Shown: positions 40,122 to 49,197, counted from the stretch's first letter. The stretch: DNA of 64,000 nucleotides from Chloroflexota bacterium (GCA_014584575.1 JACTMP010000011.1:109132-173131), one strand, 5' to 3'. The notes: a model not told the origin generated them from the letters alone. A program made the numbers and translations.

Positions 40122-42377
40122 GTGAGCGATTCCCATACCCATTATACCCATTACCGGACGTGCAATTTGTGTGAGGCGATGTGTGGCCTGGAGATTAAGG
40201 TGGAAGGGCAGCATATCCTCTCGATTAAGGGGGATAAGGACGACCCGTTTAGCCGGGGGCACATTTGCCCGAAGGCGACGGCGTTGGAGGACATCTATCA
40301 CGACCCGGACAGGCTCAAGTTTCCGGTGCGGCGCACGGCCGTTGGTTGGCAGCGCATCAGTTGGGATGAGGCGTTTGACGAGGTGGTGCAAAACATCCAG
40401 CGCATTCAGGCGGAACACGGCCGTAACGCCATCGGCGTCTATCTGGGCAATCCCAATGTGCATAACCTGGGTCTCATCCTGTACAACGCGCCGTTCATCC
40501 GCAGTTTGAAGACGAAGAACCGTTTTTCGGCCACGTCGGTGGATCAGTTGCCGAGCCAGTATGCGGCCTATCTGATGTTTGGGCATCAATTGCTGTTTCC
40601 GGTGCCGGATGTGGATCGCACACTTTATTTTTTGATGTTGGGGGCGAATCCATTGGCGTCGAATGGCAGTTTGATGACGGCGGCGGGTATTGAGAACCGG
40701 TTGAAGGCGCTGCAAAAGCGGGGCGGTAAGCTGGTGGTGATTGATCCACGACGGACGGAAACGGCCGTGCTCGCCAACGAACATCACTTCATCAAACCGG
40801 GCACCGATGCCCTGTTCCTGCTGGCGCTCATTCACACGCTGCACGCGGAAGGGCTGGTGAAACCGGGGCGGCTGGCAGAATTTACCGATGGGTTGGAGAC
40901 AATTGAGCAGTTGGCAACCGATTTTACGCCGGAGGATGTGGCCGGGTATACAGGCATTGCCGCGCACGAGACACGGCGCATTGCCAGGGAGTTAGCGGCG
41001 GCAGAAAGTGGGGTGGTGTACGGCCGTATTGGGGTCTCCACGCAGAAGTTTGGCGGGCTGTGCCAGTGGTTGATCAACGTGCTGAATGTGCTGACGGGCA
41101 ATCTGGATGCACCCGGCGGGGCCATGTTCACCCGCCCGGCGGTGGATGTGGTGGGGCTGACGACGTTGACGGGGCAGACGGGCAGTGTGGGCCGCGCCCA
41201 TAGCCGGGTGCGGGGGCTGCCCGCGGTGGGCGGTGAATTTCCGGCGGCGGCGATGGCTGAGGAAATCCTGACGCCGGGTGATGGGCAGATTCGGGGGATG
41301 ATTACGGTGGCGGGCAACCCGGTGTTGTCCACGCCCAATGGGGCGCAGTTGGACCAGGCATTGGCGCAGTTGGATTTTATGGTGGCGATTGATATTTACA
41401 TCAACGAGACGACGCGCCACGCGAACATTATTTTGCCGACGACGACAGGGCTGGAAACGGAGCATTATGACCTGGTTTTCCATCTGCTGGCAGTGCGGAA
41501 TACGGCCAAGTATTCCCCGGCGTTGTTTGAACCGGAGGCGGGGATGTTGCATGATTGGCAGGTGTTGGGGGAACTGCGGCAACGGTTGGAAGGCGGTGGC
41601 AAGATCAATCGCAAGACGCTGCCGGGCAAGATTGAGTTTCAGAAGCGGCTGCCGCCGCATAAACTGATCGATCTGGCGCTGCGGTTTGGGCCATATGGGG
41701 CACGGCCGTTGCACGGCACTCCCACCGGCCACAATCTGACCCTGGCAAAGCTGAAACGCGCTCCACATGGGATTGACCTGGGGCCGTTGGAGCCGATTTT
41801 GCAGGAACGGCTGCTGACGCCGAATCGGCGGATTGTGCTGGCCCCGGAGCCGTTGGTGGCTGATCTGGTGCGGTTGAAGGAAACGTATGCGATTGGCTCT
41901 GGCCGGTCTTCAGACCGTGCCATATCTGGCTCGGTTGGAAAGCAGCCCTTCGGGACTGAGAGGCGGCCAGAGCAAGACCAGTTGGTGTTGATTGGGCGAC
42001 GGGATTTGCGCACGAATAATTCGTGGATGCACAATGCGCCGCGTCTGGTGAAGGGGAAGGAGCGCTGTACGCTGCTGATGCACCCGGCGGATGCGGCAGC
42101 GCGACAGTTGATACCGGGGCAGGTGGTAACGGTGGTCTCGCGGGTGGGGCAGGTGATGCTGCCATTGGAGGTGACAGAGGCGGTGATGCCGGGGGTGGTG
42201 AGTATGCCGCATGGGTGGGGTCACGGCCGTGAGGCCATCCAGCTTGCCGTCGCCCAGGCGCACCCCGGCGTATCTATCAACGATTTGACGGACGAGTGCG
42301 AATTGGATGCGCTGACGGGGAATGCGGCGTTTAGTGGTACGGCCGTGAGGGTGGCGGCAGCGGATGGAAGCGGATAA
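40122..42377 (+). CDS. Molybdopterin oxidoreductase (formate dehydrogenase-like)
   Basis: About 751 aa. An N-terminal [4Fe-4S] motif (CNLCEAMCG ... GHICPKA) is followed by the molybdopterin domains (VYLGNPNVHNLG; MLGANPLASNGSL; VVIDPRRTETAVLANEHHFI; GRIGVSTQKFG; AGNPVLSTPNG) and the C-terminal dinucleotide-binding domain (GRRDLRTNNSWMHNAPRLVK; MPHGWGHGREAI). No Cys or Sec is seen at the metal-ligand position, so substrate is open. GTG at 40122 is chosen because GAGGAG stands 8 bp upstream; a GTG 9 bp earlier is in frame. Residues around 592-617 are an in-frame palindromic insert (41896-41973). It overlaps the phosphatase gene by 14 bp. Confidence 0.87.
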   Translation: MSDSHTHYTHYRTCNLCEAMCGLEIKVEGQHILSIKGDKDDPFSRGHICPKATALEDIYHDPDRLKFPVRRTAVGWQRISWDEAFDEVVQNIQRIQAEHGRNAIGVYLGNPNVHNLGLILYNAPFIRSLKTKNRFSATSVDQLPSQYAAYLMFGHQLLFPVPDVDRTLYFLMLGANPLASNGSLMTAAGIENRLKALQKRGGKLVVIDPRRTETAVLANEHHFIKPGTDALFLLALIHTLHAEGLVKPGRLAEFTDGLETIEQLATDFTPEDVAGYTGIAAHETRRIARELAAAESGVVYGRIGVSTQKFGGLCQWLINVLNVLTGNLDAPGGAMFTRPAVDVVGLTTLTGQTGSVGRAHSRVRGLPAVGGEFPAAAMAEEILTPGDGQIRGMITVAGNPVLSTPNGAQLDQALAQLDFMVAIDIYINETTRHANIILPTTTGLETEHYDLVFHLLAVRNTAKYSPALFEPEAGMLHDWQVLGELRQRLEGGGKINRKTLPGKIEFQKRLPPHKLIDLALRFGPYGARPLHGTPTGHNLTLAKLKRAPHGIDLGPLEPILQERLLTPNRRIVLAPEPLVADLVRLKETYAIGSGRSSDRAISGSVGKQPFGTERRPEQDQLVLIGRRDLRTNNSWMHNAPRLVKGKERCTLLMHPADAAARQLIPGQVVTVVSRVGQVMLPLEVTEAVMPGVVSMPHGWGHGREAIQLAVAQAHPGVSINDLTDECELDALTGNAAFSGTAVRVAAADGSG
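41896..41973 (+). repeat. In-frame inverted-repeat insert in the molybdopterin gene
   Basis: 78 bp (26 codons) bounded by a perfect 9-bp inverted repeat GCTCTGGCC / GGCCAGAGC and containing smaller palindromes (GGTCTTCAGACC, CCCTTCGGG). It encodes a Gly/Ser/Arg-rich stretch between YAIG and DQLVLIGRRD, a surface position just before the C-terminal domain. The reading frame stays open. It looks like a small palindromic element that became coding. Confidence 0.7.
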
Positions 42378-42846
42378 GCGGATAATGATTATTCCCCATA
42401 TCACCCACATTCAGGATGGTGTTTATATTGGCCGGGTGCGGGCGCACCAGGAGCAGGGGCGGCTGCAAGTGGCCGGTATTCGCCACATCCTGAAGCTGTA
42501 TGAGGCGGCGCCTTATTGGCCGGATAGTTTTGTCGTTTGTGATAATGAAGTGGAAGATGGGGTGCTGATCCAAAACGATAAGTTGGTACACGGTGTGGCG
42601 TTTCTGCAAGAGCAGGTGGCGATGGGGAAGCCGGTTGTATCCATATGTGGCGCGGGGATGAGCCGTTCGGTGACGTTTGTACTCGCCTATTTGTTGGAAA
42701 CAGGACTGGATTTGCGGCTGGCGTGGGAGTTGGTGGCGACCCAACACCCCAGTGCGCAACCCGCGCCGCAAATGTGGCAAACACTTATTGACCACTACCA
42801 ACTGCCCTACGAAATCAGAGAGTGTATTCGTTGGATGCTGAAATAG
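42364..42846 (+). CDS. Dual-specificity phosphatase-like protein
   Basis: 160 aa. The cysteine phosphatase loop is CGAGMSRS (C-x5-R-S), preceded by Ile instead of the common His; a general-acid Asp is likely in CDNEVEDG. It keeps IYIGRVRAHQE-like opening (DGVYIGRVRAHQ) of the DSP fold. It overlaps the molybdopterin gene, so the two are co-translated; MIIPHITH at 42385 is an alternative start. Target unknown. Confidence 0.85.
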   Translation: MEADKRIMIIPHITHIQDGVYIGRVRAHQEQGRLQVAGIRHILKLYEAAPYWPDSFVVCDNEVEDGVLIQNDKLVHGVAFLQEQVAMGKPVVSICGAGMSRSVTFVLAYLLETGLDLRLAWELVATQHPSAQPAPQMWQTLIDHYQLPYEIRECIRWMLK

Positions 42847-42965
42847 GGCGGCGTGAGAGCCACTGCGCCTTCTCCTCTTTGTTCCCTGTTCCAGAGAAAG
42901 TTACAATAACGGCACGGCCGTAACTTGATCCGCTAAGTACGCGAAGAGACACGAAGGAGAAGAAA

Positions 42966-44633
42966 ATGAACAATCTCATCCACACCCTCAACCAGGCCAA
43001 ATGGTTTGACCTGACCCAACCACTCAGCATCTTCACCCCACCCTGGCCTGGCGAAATGCCCCTACAAGTCCACTTTTTCAAACGGCTCACCGGCGCTTTT
43101 GGCGGCGGGCAGGGGGCCAATGGACAACTCATCGAATGGAGCAATAACACCGGTACCCATCTCGTCGGGCCGCGCGCCTTCCACTCCGGGGCGCAGGCCA
43201 TCGCCGACATCCCCCTCAGTGCGCTGTGCGGCGAAGGGATCGTGGTGGACATCAGCGATGCCGTGTCCGATTACAGTCTGTACACGCCGCAAATGATCAC
43301 CGACCGGGTGCAGGTAAAACCGGGCGACATCCTCATCATCAACACAGGCTATCACAAATATGCCTGGGATCAGCCGGACACACCCAACCCCCAGGCGCAG
43401 GGTGGCATTGAAAACAAGGAGTTTGGCTACTACGTGCGCCATCCGGGCCCGTCACCGGACTTTTTCCAATGGGCGCTGGATATGAAGCTGAAGCTGATTG
43501 GCGTGGATTGTGGCTGCGCCGAGCACCCCATGAACACGAATATACGGAATTTACACGGCCGTGAATTTGACAAAGCCGAAGCCAAATTGAAAGAAACACA
43601 CGGCCGTGCCTGGGATGACCTCTTCCCACCTGACCAATACCACGAACTGACACACATCACCATGCCCAAAGCCGGGCTGCTGCTGGCCGAATCCCTCGGC
43701 GGGCAAATTGGCGAACTGGGCAACCAGCGCGCCTGGATTATGATTCAACCCATCCCCTTCATGGAAGTGGAATCCGCCTGGTGCCGCGCCGTAGCCTTGC
43801 AAGCGCCGGATGGCATGGCCCCGGCCGACTTTTTCGCCGCCATGCAGCAGGCAAACACGCTGGACATGACCCTGCCTTTCAGCGTGCAGACGCCGCAGTG
43901 GGCCAACTACGAGCCGTTGAGCATCAAATACACCAAACGGGTGGGCGGGCAGTATTTTGGCCTGGGGCGCAACAATGCCCACTGCCGCGCCAGCTTTCAC
44001 CTGGCCTCCCACATGGACGGCGAGAAACATTTCTGGGCCGCCGGCCGTACCATCGGCCAGGTACCGCTCGATTACTGGCATGGCCCTGGCGTCATCGTAG
44101 ACATCTCTGATGTGGTCAGCAATTCCAGCGTCTACACGCCGCAGATGATTGAGGAGCGGGTGGATTTACACGATGGCGACATTCTGATCATCAAAACGGG
44201 CTGGTATCGTTACGGCTGGAACAGTCCCGATTCCGACGAGTTTCGCTACATGATCAAACATCCCGGCCCCTCGCCGGACTTTGGTGACTGGTGCATTGCC
44301 CGCCAGATTAAGTGGCTGGGCATTGATTGTGTGGCCATGGAACACCCGATGAACACCATTCAGCGCAACTGGCACCCCAAAACGTTCGCCGAAGCCAACC
44401 AGAAACTCATTGACCAGTTTGGCAAGGATTGGGACGAGATGTACCCGCTGGATAAGTATTACCAGGATATGCACCTGAATTTGTTCCCGAAGGGGATTGT
44501 TCATGCAGAGAATTTGGGCAAGGAGATCGCGGCGGCGGGCAACGGCCGTTACTATCTGGCGGCTTTCTTGCAGCGGGGCGTAGACAATGCTTCTATGTGG
44601 GGCCGATTTGTGGCTTATGCGGACAGCTTGTGA
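42966..44633 (+). CDS. Tandem (two-domain) cyclase-family hydrolase
   Basis: 555 aa made of two kynurenine-formamidase-like cyclase domains (about 1-275 and 290-555). Both keep the core strands: LYTPQMITDRVQVKPGDILI and VYTPQMIEERVDLHDGDILI, and IGVDCGCAEHPMNT and LGIDCVAMEHPMNT. The metal motif HxGTHxDxPxH is altered: domain 1 has NTGTHLVGPRAFH, domain 2 has HLASHMDGEKHF. A duplicated and fused family member is unusual. GAAGGAG precedes the ATG. Confidence 0.88.
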   Translation: MNNLIHTLNQAKWFDLTQPLSIFTPPWPGEMPLQVHFFKRLTGAFGGGQGANGQLIEWSNNTGTHLVGPRAFHSGAQAIADIPLSALCGEGIVVDISDAVSDYSLYTPQMITDRVQVKPGDILIINTGYHKYAWDQPDTPNPQAQGGIENKEFGYYVRHPGPSPDFFQWALDMKLKLIGVDCGCAEHPMNTNIRNLHGREFDKAEAKLKETHGRAWDDLFPPDQYHELTHITMPKAGLLLAESLGGQIGELGNQRAWIMIQPIPFMEVESAWCRAVALQAPDGMAPADFFAAMQQANTLDMTLPFSVQTPQWANYEPLSIKYTKRVGGQYFGLGRNNAHCRASFHLASHMDGEKHFWAAGRTIGQVPLDYWHGPGVIVDISDVVSNSSVYTPQMIEERVDLHDGDILIIKTGWYRYGWNSPDSDEFRYMIKHPGPSPDFGDWCIARQIKWLGIDCVAMEHPMNTIQRNWHPKTFAEANQKLIDQFGKDWDEMYPLDKYYQDMHLNLFPKGIVHAENLGKEIAAAGNGRYYLAAFLQRGVDNASMWGRFVAYADSL

Positions 44634-44654
44634 GCATGACAGGCAATCCAACCG

Positions 44655-45638
44655 ATGACACAAAAACCCGATAACGCGACATACGCCGCTTTTGCCGGTA
44701 CGGTACTTATTGGCGGCACGAACTTCATTGCCGTCAGCATCAGCAACCAGGAGATGCCCCCCCTCTTTGGCGCCGCCTTTCGCTTTGGCCTGGCTGCTCT
44801 ACTCCTTTTTTTCATCACCCGCACCAGAGGTATTCCGTTGGCTCACGGCCGTGCCGCCCTCGGCGCCGCTCTCTATGGCATTCTCACTTTTGGCGTCGGG
44901 GTGGCCCTCCTTTACTATGCCCTGGTTGGCCTGGCTGCCGGCACTGTCGCCGTCATCGTCTCGGCCGTGCCCTTGTTTACCCTCGTCATCGCCGTCTTGC
45001 TCCGGCAAGAACAACTATCGCTGCGCCGGGTAGTAGCGGGCATCCTGGTGGTAACCGGCATCGCCATCTTATCAGCCGGCACAATTAGCAGTAACCTGAG
45101 CTATTCCTATCTTGTGGCGGCCATCCTGGCCGCCGTTGTTTCCGCCCTATCCAGCATCATCGCCAAAGCCCTGACAGACGTACATCCGCTCAATCTGAAC
45201 ACCATTGGCATTACCACCGGCATGGTTTTCCTGACCGTTGGTTCCCTGTTTGCCGGTGAAAGCTGGGCACTGCCTCACGAAACGGAGACATGGTTGGCCA
45301 TGCTCTGGCTGGTCATCATGGGATCCGTGATGCTCTTCCAACTCTTTCTTTATATATTGCGGCGGTTGACGGCTTCCGCTTCGGTTTATGCTGTGGCCGG
45401 GATGCCTGTCATCGCTGCCGGTTTGGGCGCGTTACTGCTCGACCAGCCCATTACCATGCCGGTCATCGTCGGCGGCGCGCTGGTCATCGTCGCCGTGTAC
45501 ATTGGCGCACTCTCCGGGATGAGCGGTGGGCCTAAAATCCCCCTGCCAGAATGTCCCGACCTGCCCCCAGAGCCATTCCCGGATAATCCGGCGCCGCCCC
45601 ATGAGCAAACGGCTACAACCCACCCCGCGAACGAATGA
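44655..45638 (+). CDS. DMT-superfamily (EamA) transporter
   Basis: 327 aa, ten predicted membrane helices in two EamA halves (about 10-135 and 150-290). GGTNFIAV and EMPPLFGAAFRFGLAALLL mark the first half; ITTGMVFLTVG and ASVYAVAGMPVIAAGLGALL the second. A cytoplasmic Pro-rich tail (PLPECPDLPPEPFPD) follows. Probably exports a metabolite. It starts 21 bp after the cyclase gene and may be in the same operon; its end overlaps the convergent SDR gene by 26 bp. Confidence 0.9.
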   Translation: MTQKPDNATYAAFAGTVLIGGTNFIAVSISNQEMPPLFGAAFRFGLAALLLFFITRTRGIPLAHGRAALGAALYGILTFGVGVALLYYALVGLAAGTVAVIVSAVPLFTLVIAVLLRQEQLSLRRVVAGILVVTGIAILSAGTISSNLSYSYLVAAILAAVVSALSSIIAKALTDVHPLNLNTIGITTGMVFLTVGSLFAGESWALPHETETWLAMLWLVIMGSVMLFQLFLYILRRLTASASVYAVAGMPVIAAGLGALLLDQPITMPVIVGGALVIVAVYIGALSGMSGGPKIPLPECPDLPPEPFPDNPAPPHEQTATTHPANE

Positions 45639-46392
45639 TTTGCCCGGTAATCCAGCCCGCTTCCGGCGAGGCCAGGAAACGGATCAGCCGCGCGGCATCT
45701 TCTGGCTGGCCCACCCGGCCCATTGGGGAACGGGCCAGCAGGTGAGCATATAAGTCGGGTGGCATCCAGCCGGTATCGGTCACGCCAGGGTCAATGGCAT
45801 TGACGGTGATCTTTTGCCCGGCAATGCCCGCCGCCAGACTGACCGTAAAGGCATCCACCGCTCCCTTCGTGGCCGCATAGGCCAGTTCATCGGGCATTGG
45901 CCCCGCCCCCTGCCCGGAGGTCAGATTGATGATGCGTCCCCATTCCCCTTGAAAATGGCGCACAAATTCAGCACACAGCAGCATCATGCCGCGCACATTC
46001 ACGGCGTAATGGTGGTCTATGTGGACGGCCGTCAGCCCCGCCACCCCATCATTTACCGAATACGTGGCATTGTTGACCAGAATAGCCACCGGGCCAAGCG
46101 CCGCCTCAGCGGCATCAAACAAGGCAGCAGGCGCGGCCGGATCGCTCAAATCCAGTTCTAATCCGGCGGCCTTCACCCCCATCTGGCGCAGTTCGGCAAT
46201 GACGCTCTCTGCCTCGTCCGCCTGACTGCCCCAGGGCATGGTGGCGTCATACGGCCGGTAATAGGTGGTGAAGATATTGCAGCCCACTTCGGCCAGCGCC
46301 CGCGCTACGGCCGTGCCAATGCCAATTTTGCGACTGACGCCGGTGATGACGGCCGTTTTCCCTGTTAACATCTCGTGTTGATACACTGTCAT
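45613..46392 (-). CDS. Short-chain dehydrogenase/reductase (FabG-like)
   Basis: 259 aa. The Rossmann loop (TGVSRKIGIGTAVARALAE), NNATYSVND, catalytic Ser in LTSGQG and YAATKGA (Tyr-x-x-x-Lys) are intact, unlike the PECR-like SDR at 31.9 kb. The loop insertion after the second strand (TTYYRPYDATMPWGS) suggests NADP preference, and the substrate is unknown. TGAGGTGAGAA precedes the ATG. Confidence 0.9.
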   Translation of the reverse strand: MTVYQHEMLTGKTAVITGVSRKIGIGTAVARALAEVGCNIFTTYYRPYDATMPWGSQADEAESVIAELRQMGVKAAGLELDLSDPAAPAALFDAAEAALGPVAILVNNATYSVNDGVAGLTAVHIDHHYAVNVRGMMLLCAEFVRHFQGEWGRIINLTSGQGAGPMPDELAYAATKGAVDAFTVSLAAGIAGQKITVNAIDPGVTDTGWMPPDLYAHLLARSPMGRVGQPEDAARLIRFLASPEAGWITGQIIRSRGGL

Positions 46393-46409
46393 TTCTCACC
46401 TCATAATGG

Positions 46410-46461
46410 GTTTGTAGTAACGGCTTCAGCCGAATTTCCCGCTAAAGCGGTTACTACGAAC
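46410..46461. repeat. GTTTGTAGTA hairpin repeat, copy 2
   Basis: Ends GTTTGTAGTAAC / GTTACTACGAAC pair around an inner stem (CGGCTTCAGCCG, CGCTAAAGCG). It shares its ends with the 8318-8372 element. It lies between the SDR start and the stop of the NmrA-like gene. Confidence 0.65.
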
Positions 46462-47311
46462 GTTGATGCTGGATATATTGGCGAAAAGTGGCCGGTTCAC
46501 GGTCGAGCAGCCAGCGCAGCACATTGCCATTCCCGCAAAACCCATGCCGGGCATAATAGGCAAACATCTGGCGCAGCGTGGCAACGGCATACGGGTTGAG
46601 GCCGGCCGATTCAGCCTGGGATTGCCATTCGTCAAGCGGTTGGGCAACGGCCGTGACCTCCCTACCCATCACCTCTGTCATCATCATCGCCATTTCCAAC
46701 GGCGTCACCATCTCCGGCCCCACCAGTTCATAAATCGCCCCCTCATGCCCCGGCTCCGTCAGCACCCTGGCCGCTGCTGCGGCCACATCAGCCAGGTCTA
46801 CCAATGTAAACGGCGTCGCCACCGGATAGGGCACACGGTACACCCCCTCCGCCGCCATGTTTTGCCAGCCCACCAACACGTTTTGCATATACGCCGCCGG
46901 CTGCAAGATAGTGAACGAAAGCCCGGAAGCAAACAACATTTCCTCTACCCGCAGCTTGTGCCAGTGGTGGGGCATCTCCTCCACCTGCGGATGCAAAACG
47001 GAGTGGTAGACGAAGTGACGCACACCATTGGCCTGGGCCGCGGCAATGGCTAACCGGCCAATTTCCACCTCGGCCGGGTGCATGTTGGGGCAGATGTGAT
47101 AGATGGCCTCTACGTTTTGGGTGATGGTGGGCCACACGGCCGTGTCCAGCATATCCCCCACTGTCACCAACGCTGCCCCGGCCTGCCGCGCCGTTTCCAT
47201 TTGTTCCGGGCGGCGCACGAGGGCATGGGGTACGGCCGTGCCCCTTTCTGCCAGCGCCCGCACCACCGCCTGCCCCGTTTTACCCGCTGCCCCTGTCACC
47301 AGGATGTGCAT
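46454..47311 (-). CDS. NmrA-like NAD(P)-binding protein
   Basis: 285 aa atypical SDR: ILVTGAAGKTGQAVVRALAE at the start, then HFVYHSVLHPQVEEMPHHWHK and EEMLFASGLSFTILQPAAYMQN, as in NmrA/HSCARG and NAD(P)H-quinone reductases of the QOR2 type. It has no classical catalytic Tyr-Lys pair and may be a redox sensor or quinone reductase. GGAGGG precedes the ATG. It is divergent from cysS. Confidence 0.88.
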   Translation of the reverse strand: MHILVTGAAGKTGQAVVRALAERGTAVPHALVRRPEQMETARQAGAALVTVGDMLDTAVWPTITQNVEAIYHICPNMHPAEVEIGRLAIAAAQANGVRHFVYHSVLHPQVEEMPHHWHKLRVEEMLFASGLSFTILQPAAYMQNVLVGWQNMAAEGVYRVPYPVATPFTLVDLADVAAAAARVLTEPGHEGAIYELVGPEMVTPLEMAMMMTEVMGREVTAVAQPLDEWQSQAESAGLNPYAVATLRQMFAYYARHGFCGNGNVLRWLLDREPATFRQYIQHQRS

Positions 47312-47329
47312 AAAACCCTCCTTTATGGC

Positions 47330-47335
47330 TATAAT
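47330..47335 (+). promoter_or_regulatory. -10 box upstream of cysS
   Basis: A perfect TATAAT in the short divergent gap, 42 bp before the leader ORF and 134 bp before cysS. A clear -35 hexamer is not seen. Confidence 0.45.
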
Positions 47336-47376
47336 GTTGCCAGTATCCGCTTATGCAAAAGGAGAGTGCTTGATCC

Positions 47377-47463
47377 ATGTTACAGTTACGCTTTATGCTC
47401 CGTGAAGTTGAGCAAATACTGGATCGAGAGATCGGCGCCTCTGAATGGCAAACTCTCAAATAG
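47377..47463 (+). CDS. Possible 28-codon leader ORF of cysS
   Basis: An ATG with a good ribosome site (AAAGGAG, spacing about 11) opens a 28-residue frame (MLQLRFMLREVEQILDREIG, then ASEWQTLK) that stops five bases before the cysS start. Composition is protein-like (an amphipathic helix) and has no Cys codons, so it is not a classical Cys attenuator. It could be a small protein or a translation-coupling leader. An alternative is that cysS begins at 47445 and this frame is fortuitous. Confidence 0.4.
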   Translation: MLQLRFMLREVEQILDREIGASEWQTLK

Positions 47464-47468
47464 TACCA

Positions 47469-48845
47469 ATGACTCTCCACCTCTATGATACTTTCACGCG
47501 CAGTCTGCGCGAATTTGTGCCCCTGAATCCGCCACACGTCAGCCTGTATGCCTGTGGCCTCACCGTCTACGATTATGCCCACATCGGCAACCTGCGCACC
47601 TACATCTTTGAAGACATTTTGCGCCGGGTGCTGGAACTTAACGGCTACACTGTCACCCACGTACAAAACATCACCGACGTCGGCCATCTGGTTTCCGACG
47701 CCGACACCGGCGAAGATAAGATGGAAAAAGGGTCGCAACGCACCGGCAAAACTGCCTGGGAGATCGCCGCGCTGTACACGCAGGTTTTCCAGGAAGATTT
47801 GCGTCAACTCAACGTTCTGGAACCCCACATCTGGTGCAAAGCCACCGACCACATCCCCGAACAAATCGCCATGATCCAGTGCATTGAAGCCAACGGCTAC
47901 ACCTATCGCACCGGCGACGGCATCTACTTTGATACGTCAAAGCTGGACGACTACGGCCGTCTGGCGCGGCTGAATCTGGAAGGGCAGCAGGCCGGTATCC
48001 GCGTGGAACGCGGCGAAAAACGGAACCCCACCGATTTTGCCCTATGGAAATTCAGCCCACCAGATGCACAGCGACAAATGGAGTGGGAAAGCCCCTGGGG
48101 CGCCGGTTTTCCCGGCTGGCATATTGAATGTTCGGCCATGGCCGCCAAATATCTGGGACCGCTGTTTGACATTCATTGCGGCGGCGAAGACCATATTCCC
48201 GTCCACCACACCAACGAAATTGCCCAAACGCAAGCCTGCTACGGCACCAACCTGGCCAATTACTGGCTGCATGGCTACTTTCTGCAATTGAATGAGAGCC
48301 GCATGTCTAAGTCATCGGGTGAATTTTTGCGGCTTCAACTGTTAATTGACCAGGGATATGACCCACTGGCCTATCGTTATTACTGCCTGAACAGCGTCTA
48401 CCGCGCCAAGCTGAACTTCAACTGGGAGGGGATGGACGCCGCCACTACCGCCCTGAACCGGCTGCGGCAGGTGGTGTATGAATGGGGCGACCCCGGCAGC
48501 CCGGACGAAGAGTTTCTTGACCGCTTTCAGGCGGAAATCAATGATGACCTGAACATGCCCCGTGCGCTGGCACTGGCCTGGGAGTTGGTGAAAAGTGACC
48601 GGCCGGCCGCCGCCAAAAAAGCGACGCTGCTGGTGATGGATAAGGTTTTTGGGCTGCGTCTGGCCGAGTGGCAACCGGCCACCGACGCTATTCCTGACGA
48701 AATCACCCAACTGGCGCAGCAGCGCCAGGCCGCCCGCGCCGCCAAAAACTGGGCCGAAGCCGACCGGCTACGCGAGCAAATTGCGGCGGCGGGTTATGAT
48801 GTGCAGGACACGGCCGTAGGCCCCCACATACGCCGCCGATTGTAA
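47469..48845 (+). CDS. cysS: Cysteinyl-tRNA synthetase
   Basis: 458 aa class I synthetase charging tRNA-Cys. The zinc Cys and HIGH-like motif are in YACGLTVYDYAHIGNLRTY, the ERGEKRNPTDFALWK and WHIECSAMAAKYLG segments are typical, and KMSKS appears as SRMSKSSGEFL. A DALR anticodon-side domain follows. I take MTLHLYDT at 47469 as start; an ATG at 47445 is also in frame. Confidence 0.95.
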   Translation: MTLHLYDTFTRSLREFVPLNPPHVSLYACGLTVYDYAHIGNLRTYIFEDILRRVLELNGYTVTHVQNITDVGHLVSDADTGEDKMEKGSQRTGKTAWEIAALYTQVFQEDLRQLNVLEPHIWCKATDHIPEQIAMIQCIEANGYTYRTGDGIYFDTSKLDDYGRLARLNLEGQQAGIRVERGEKRNPTDFALWKFSPPDAQRQMEWESPWGAGFPGWHIECSAMAAKYLGPLFDIHCGGEDHIPVHHTNEIAQTQACYGTNLANYWLHGYFLQLNESRMSKSSGEFLRLQLLIDQGYDPLAYRYYCLNSVYRAKLNFNWEGMDAATTALNRLRQVVYEWGDPGSPDEEFLDRFQAEINDDLNMPRALALAWELVKSDRPAAAKKATLLVMDKVFGLRLAEWQPATDAIPDEITQLAQQRQAARAAKNWAEADRLREQIAAAGYDVQDTAVGPHIRRRL

Positions 48846-48988
48846 TTTCGTCACTTGCACTTTAATCTTCGCGTCATCAAAATTGCCAGGAGTTGTGGTA
48901 AACAAGGCGTGCATGGGGTAACTGGCTTGCCTGGGGTTGTGTCAGACCGTTGGTCATTTGCACCGTGCCGGCAGAGGAGCTTATTCCG

Positions 48989-49183
48989 GTGAAAGTCAAA
49001 CCGGATGACGTCTGGGCCTGGCACAAGATGAGCGTGATGCTGCTGCGGCTGAACAATTACAAAGACGCCGAGCTTTGTAACCGGCAAGCCCTCAGCATCA
49101 TAGACTTTGACGCGGCACGGGGCGTCCAGGAAGAGTTAAAACGATTGACCGGCGGCGCCATCACCCACTTCCTCAAGAAATGA
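48989..49183 (+). CDS. Short TPR-like open frame, perhaps a gene remnant
   Basis: A 64-residue frame from GTG with GAGGAG upstream (PDDVWAWHKMSVMLLRLNNY, then KDAELCNRQALSI) looks like one tetratricopeptide repeat. It is too short for a complete TPR protein, so it is either a small protein or the tail of a decayed gene. Confidence 0.35.
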   Translation: MKVKPDDVWAWHKMSVMLLRLNNYKDAELCNRQALSIIDFDAARGVQEELKRLTGGAITHFLKK

Positions 49184-49197
49184 GCGGCAGCGCCGCT

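Noticed and set aside
40062..40967. Minus-strand frame of about 300 codons opposite the molybdopterin gene
   Set aside because: Arg/Gln/His-rich shadow of the oxidoreductase, with no domain.
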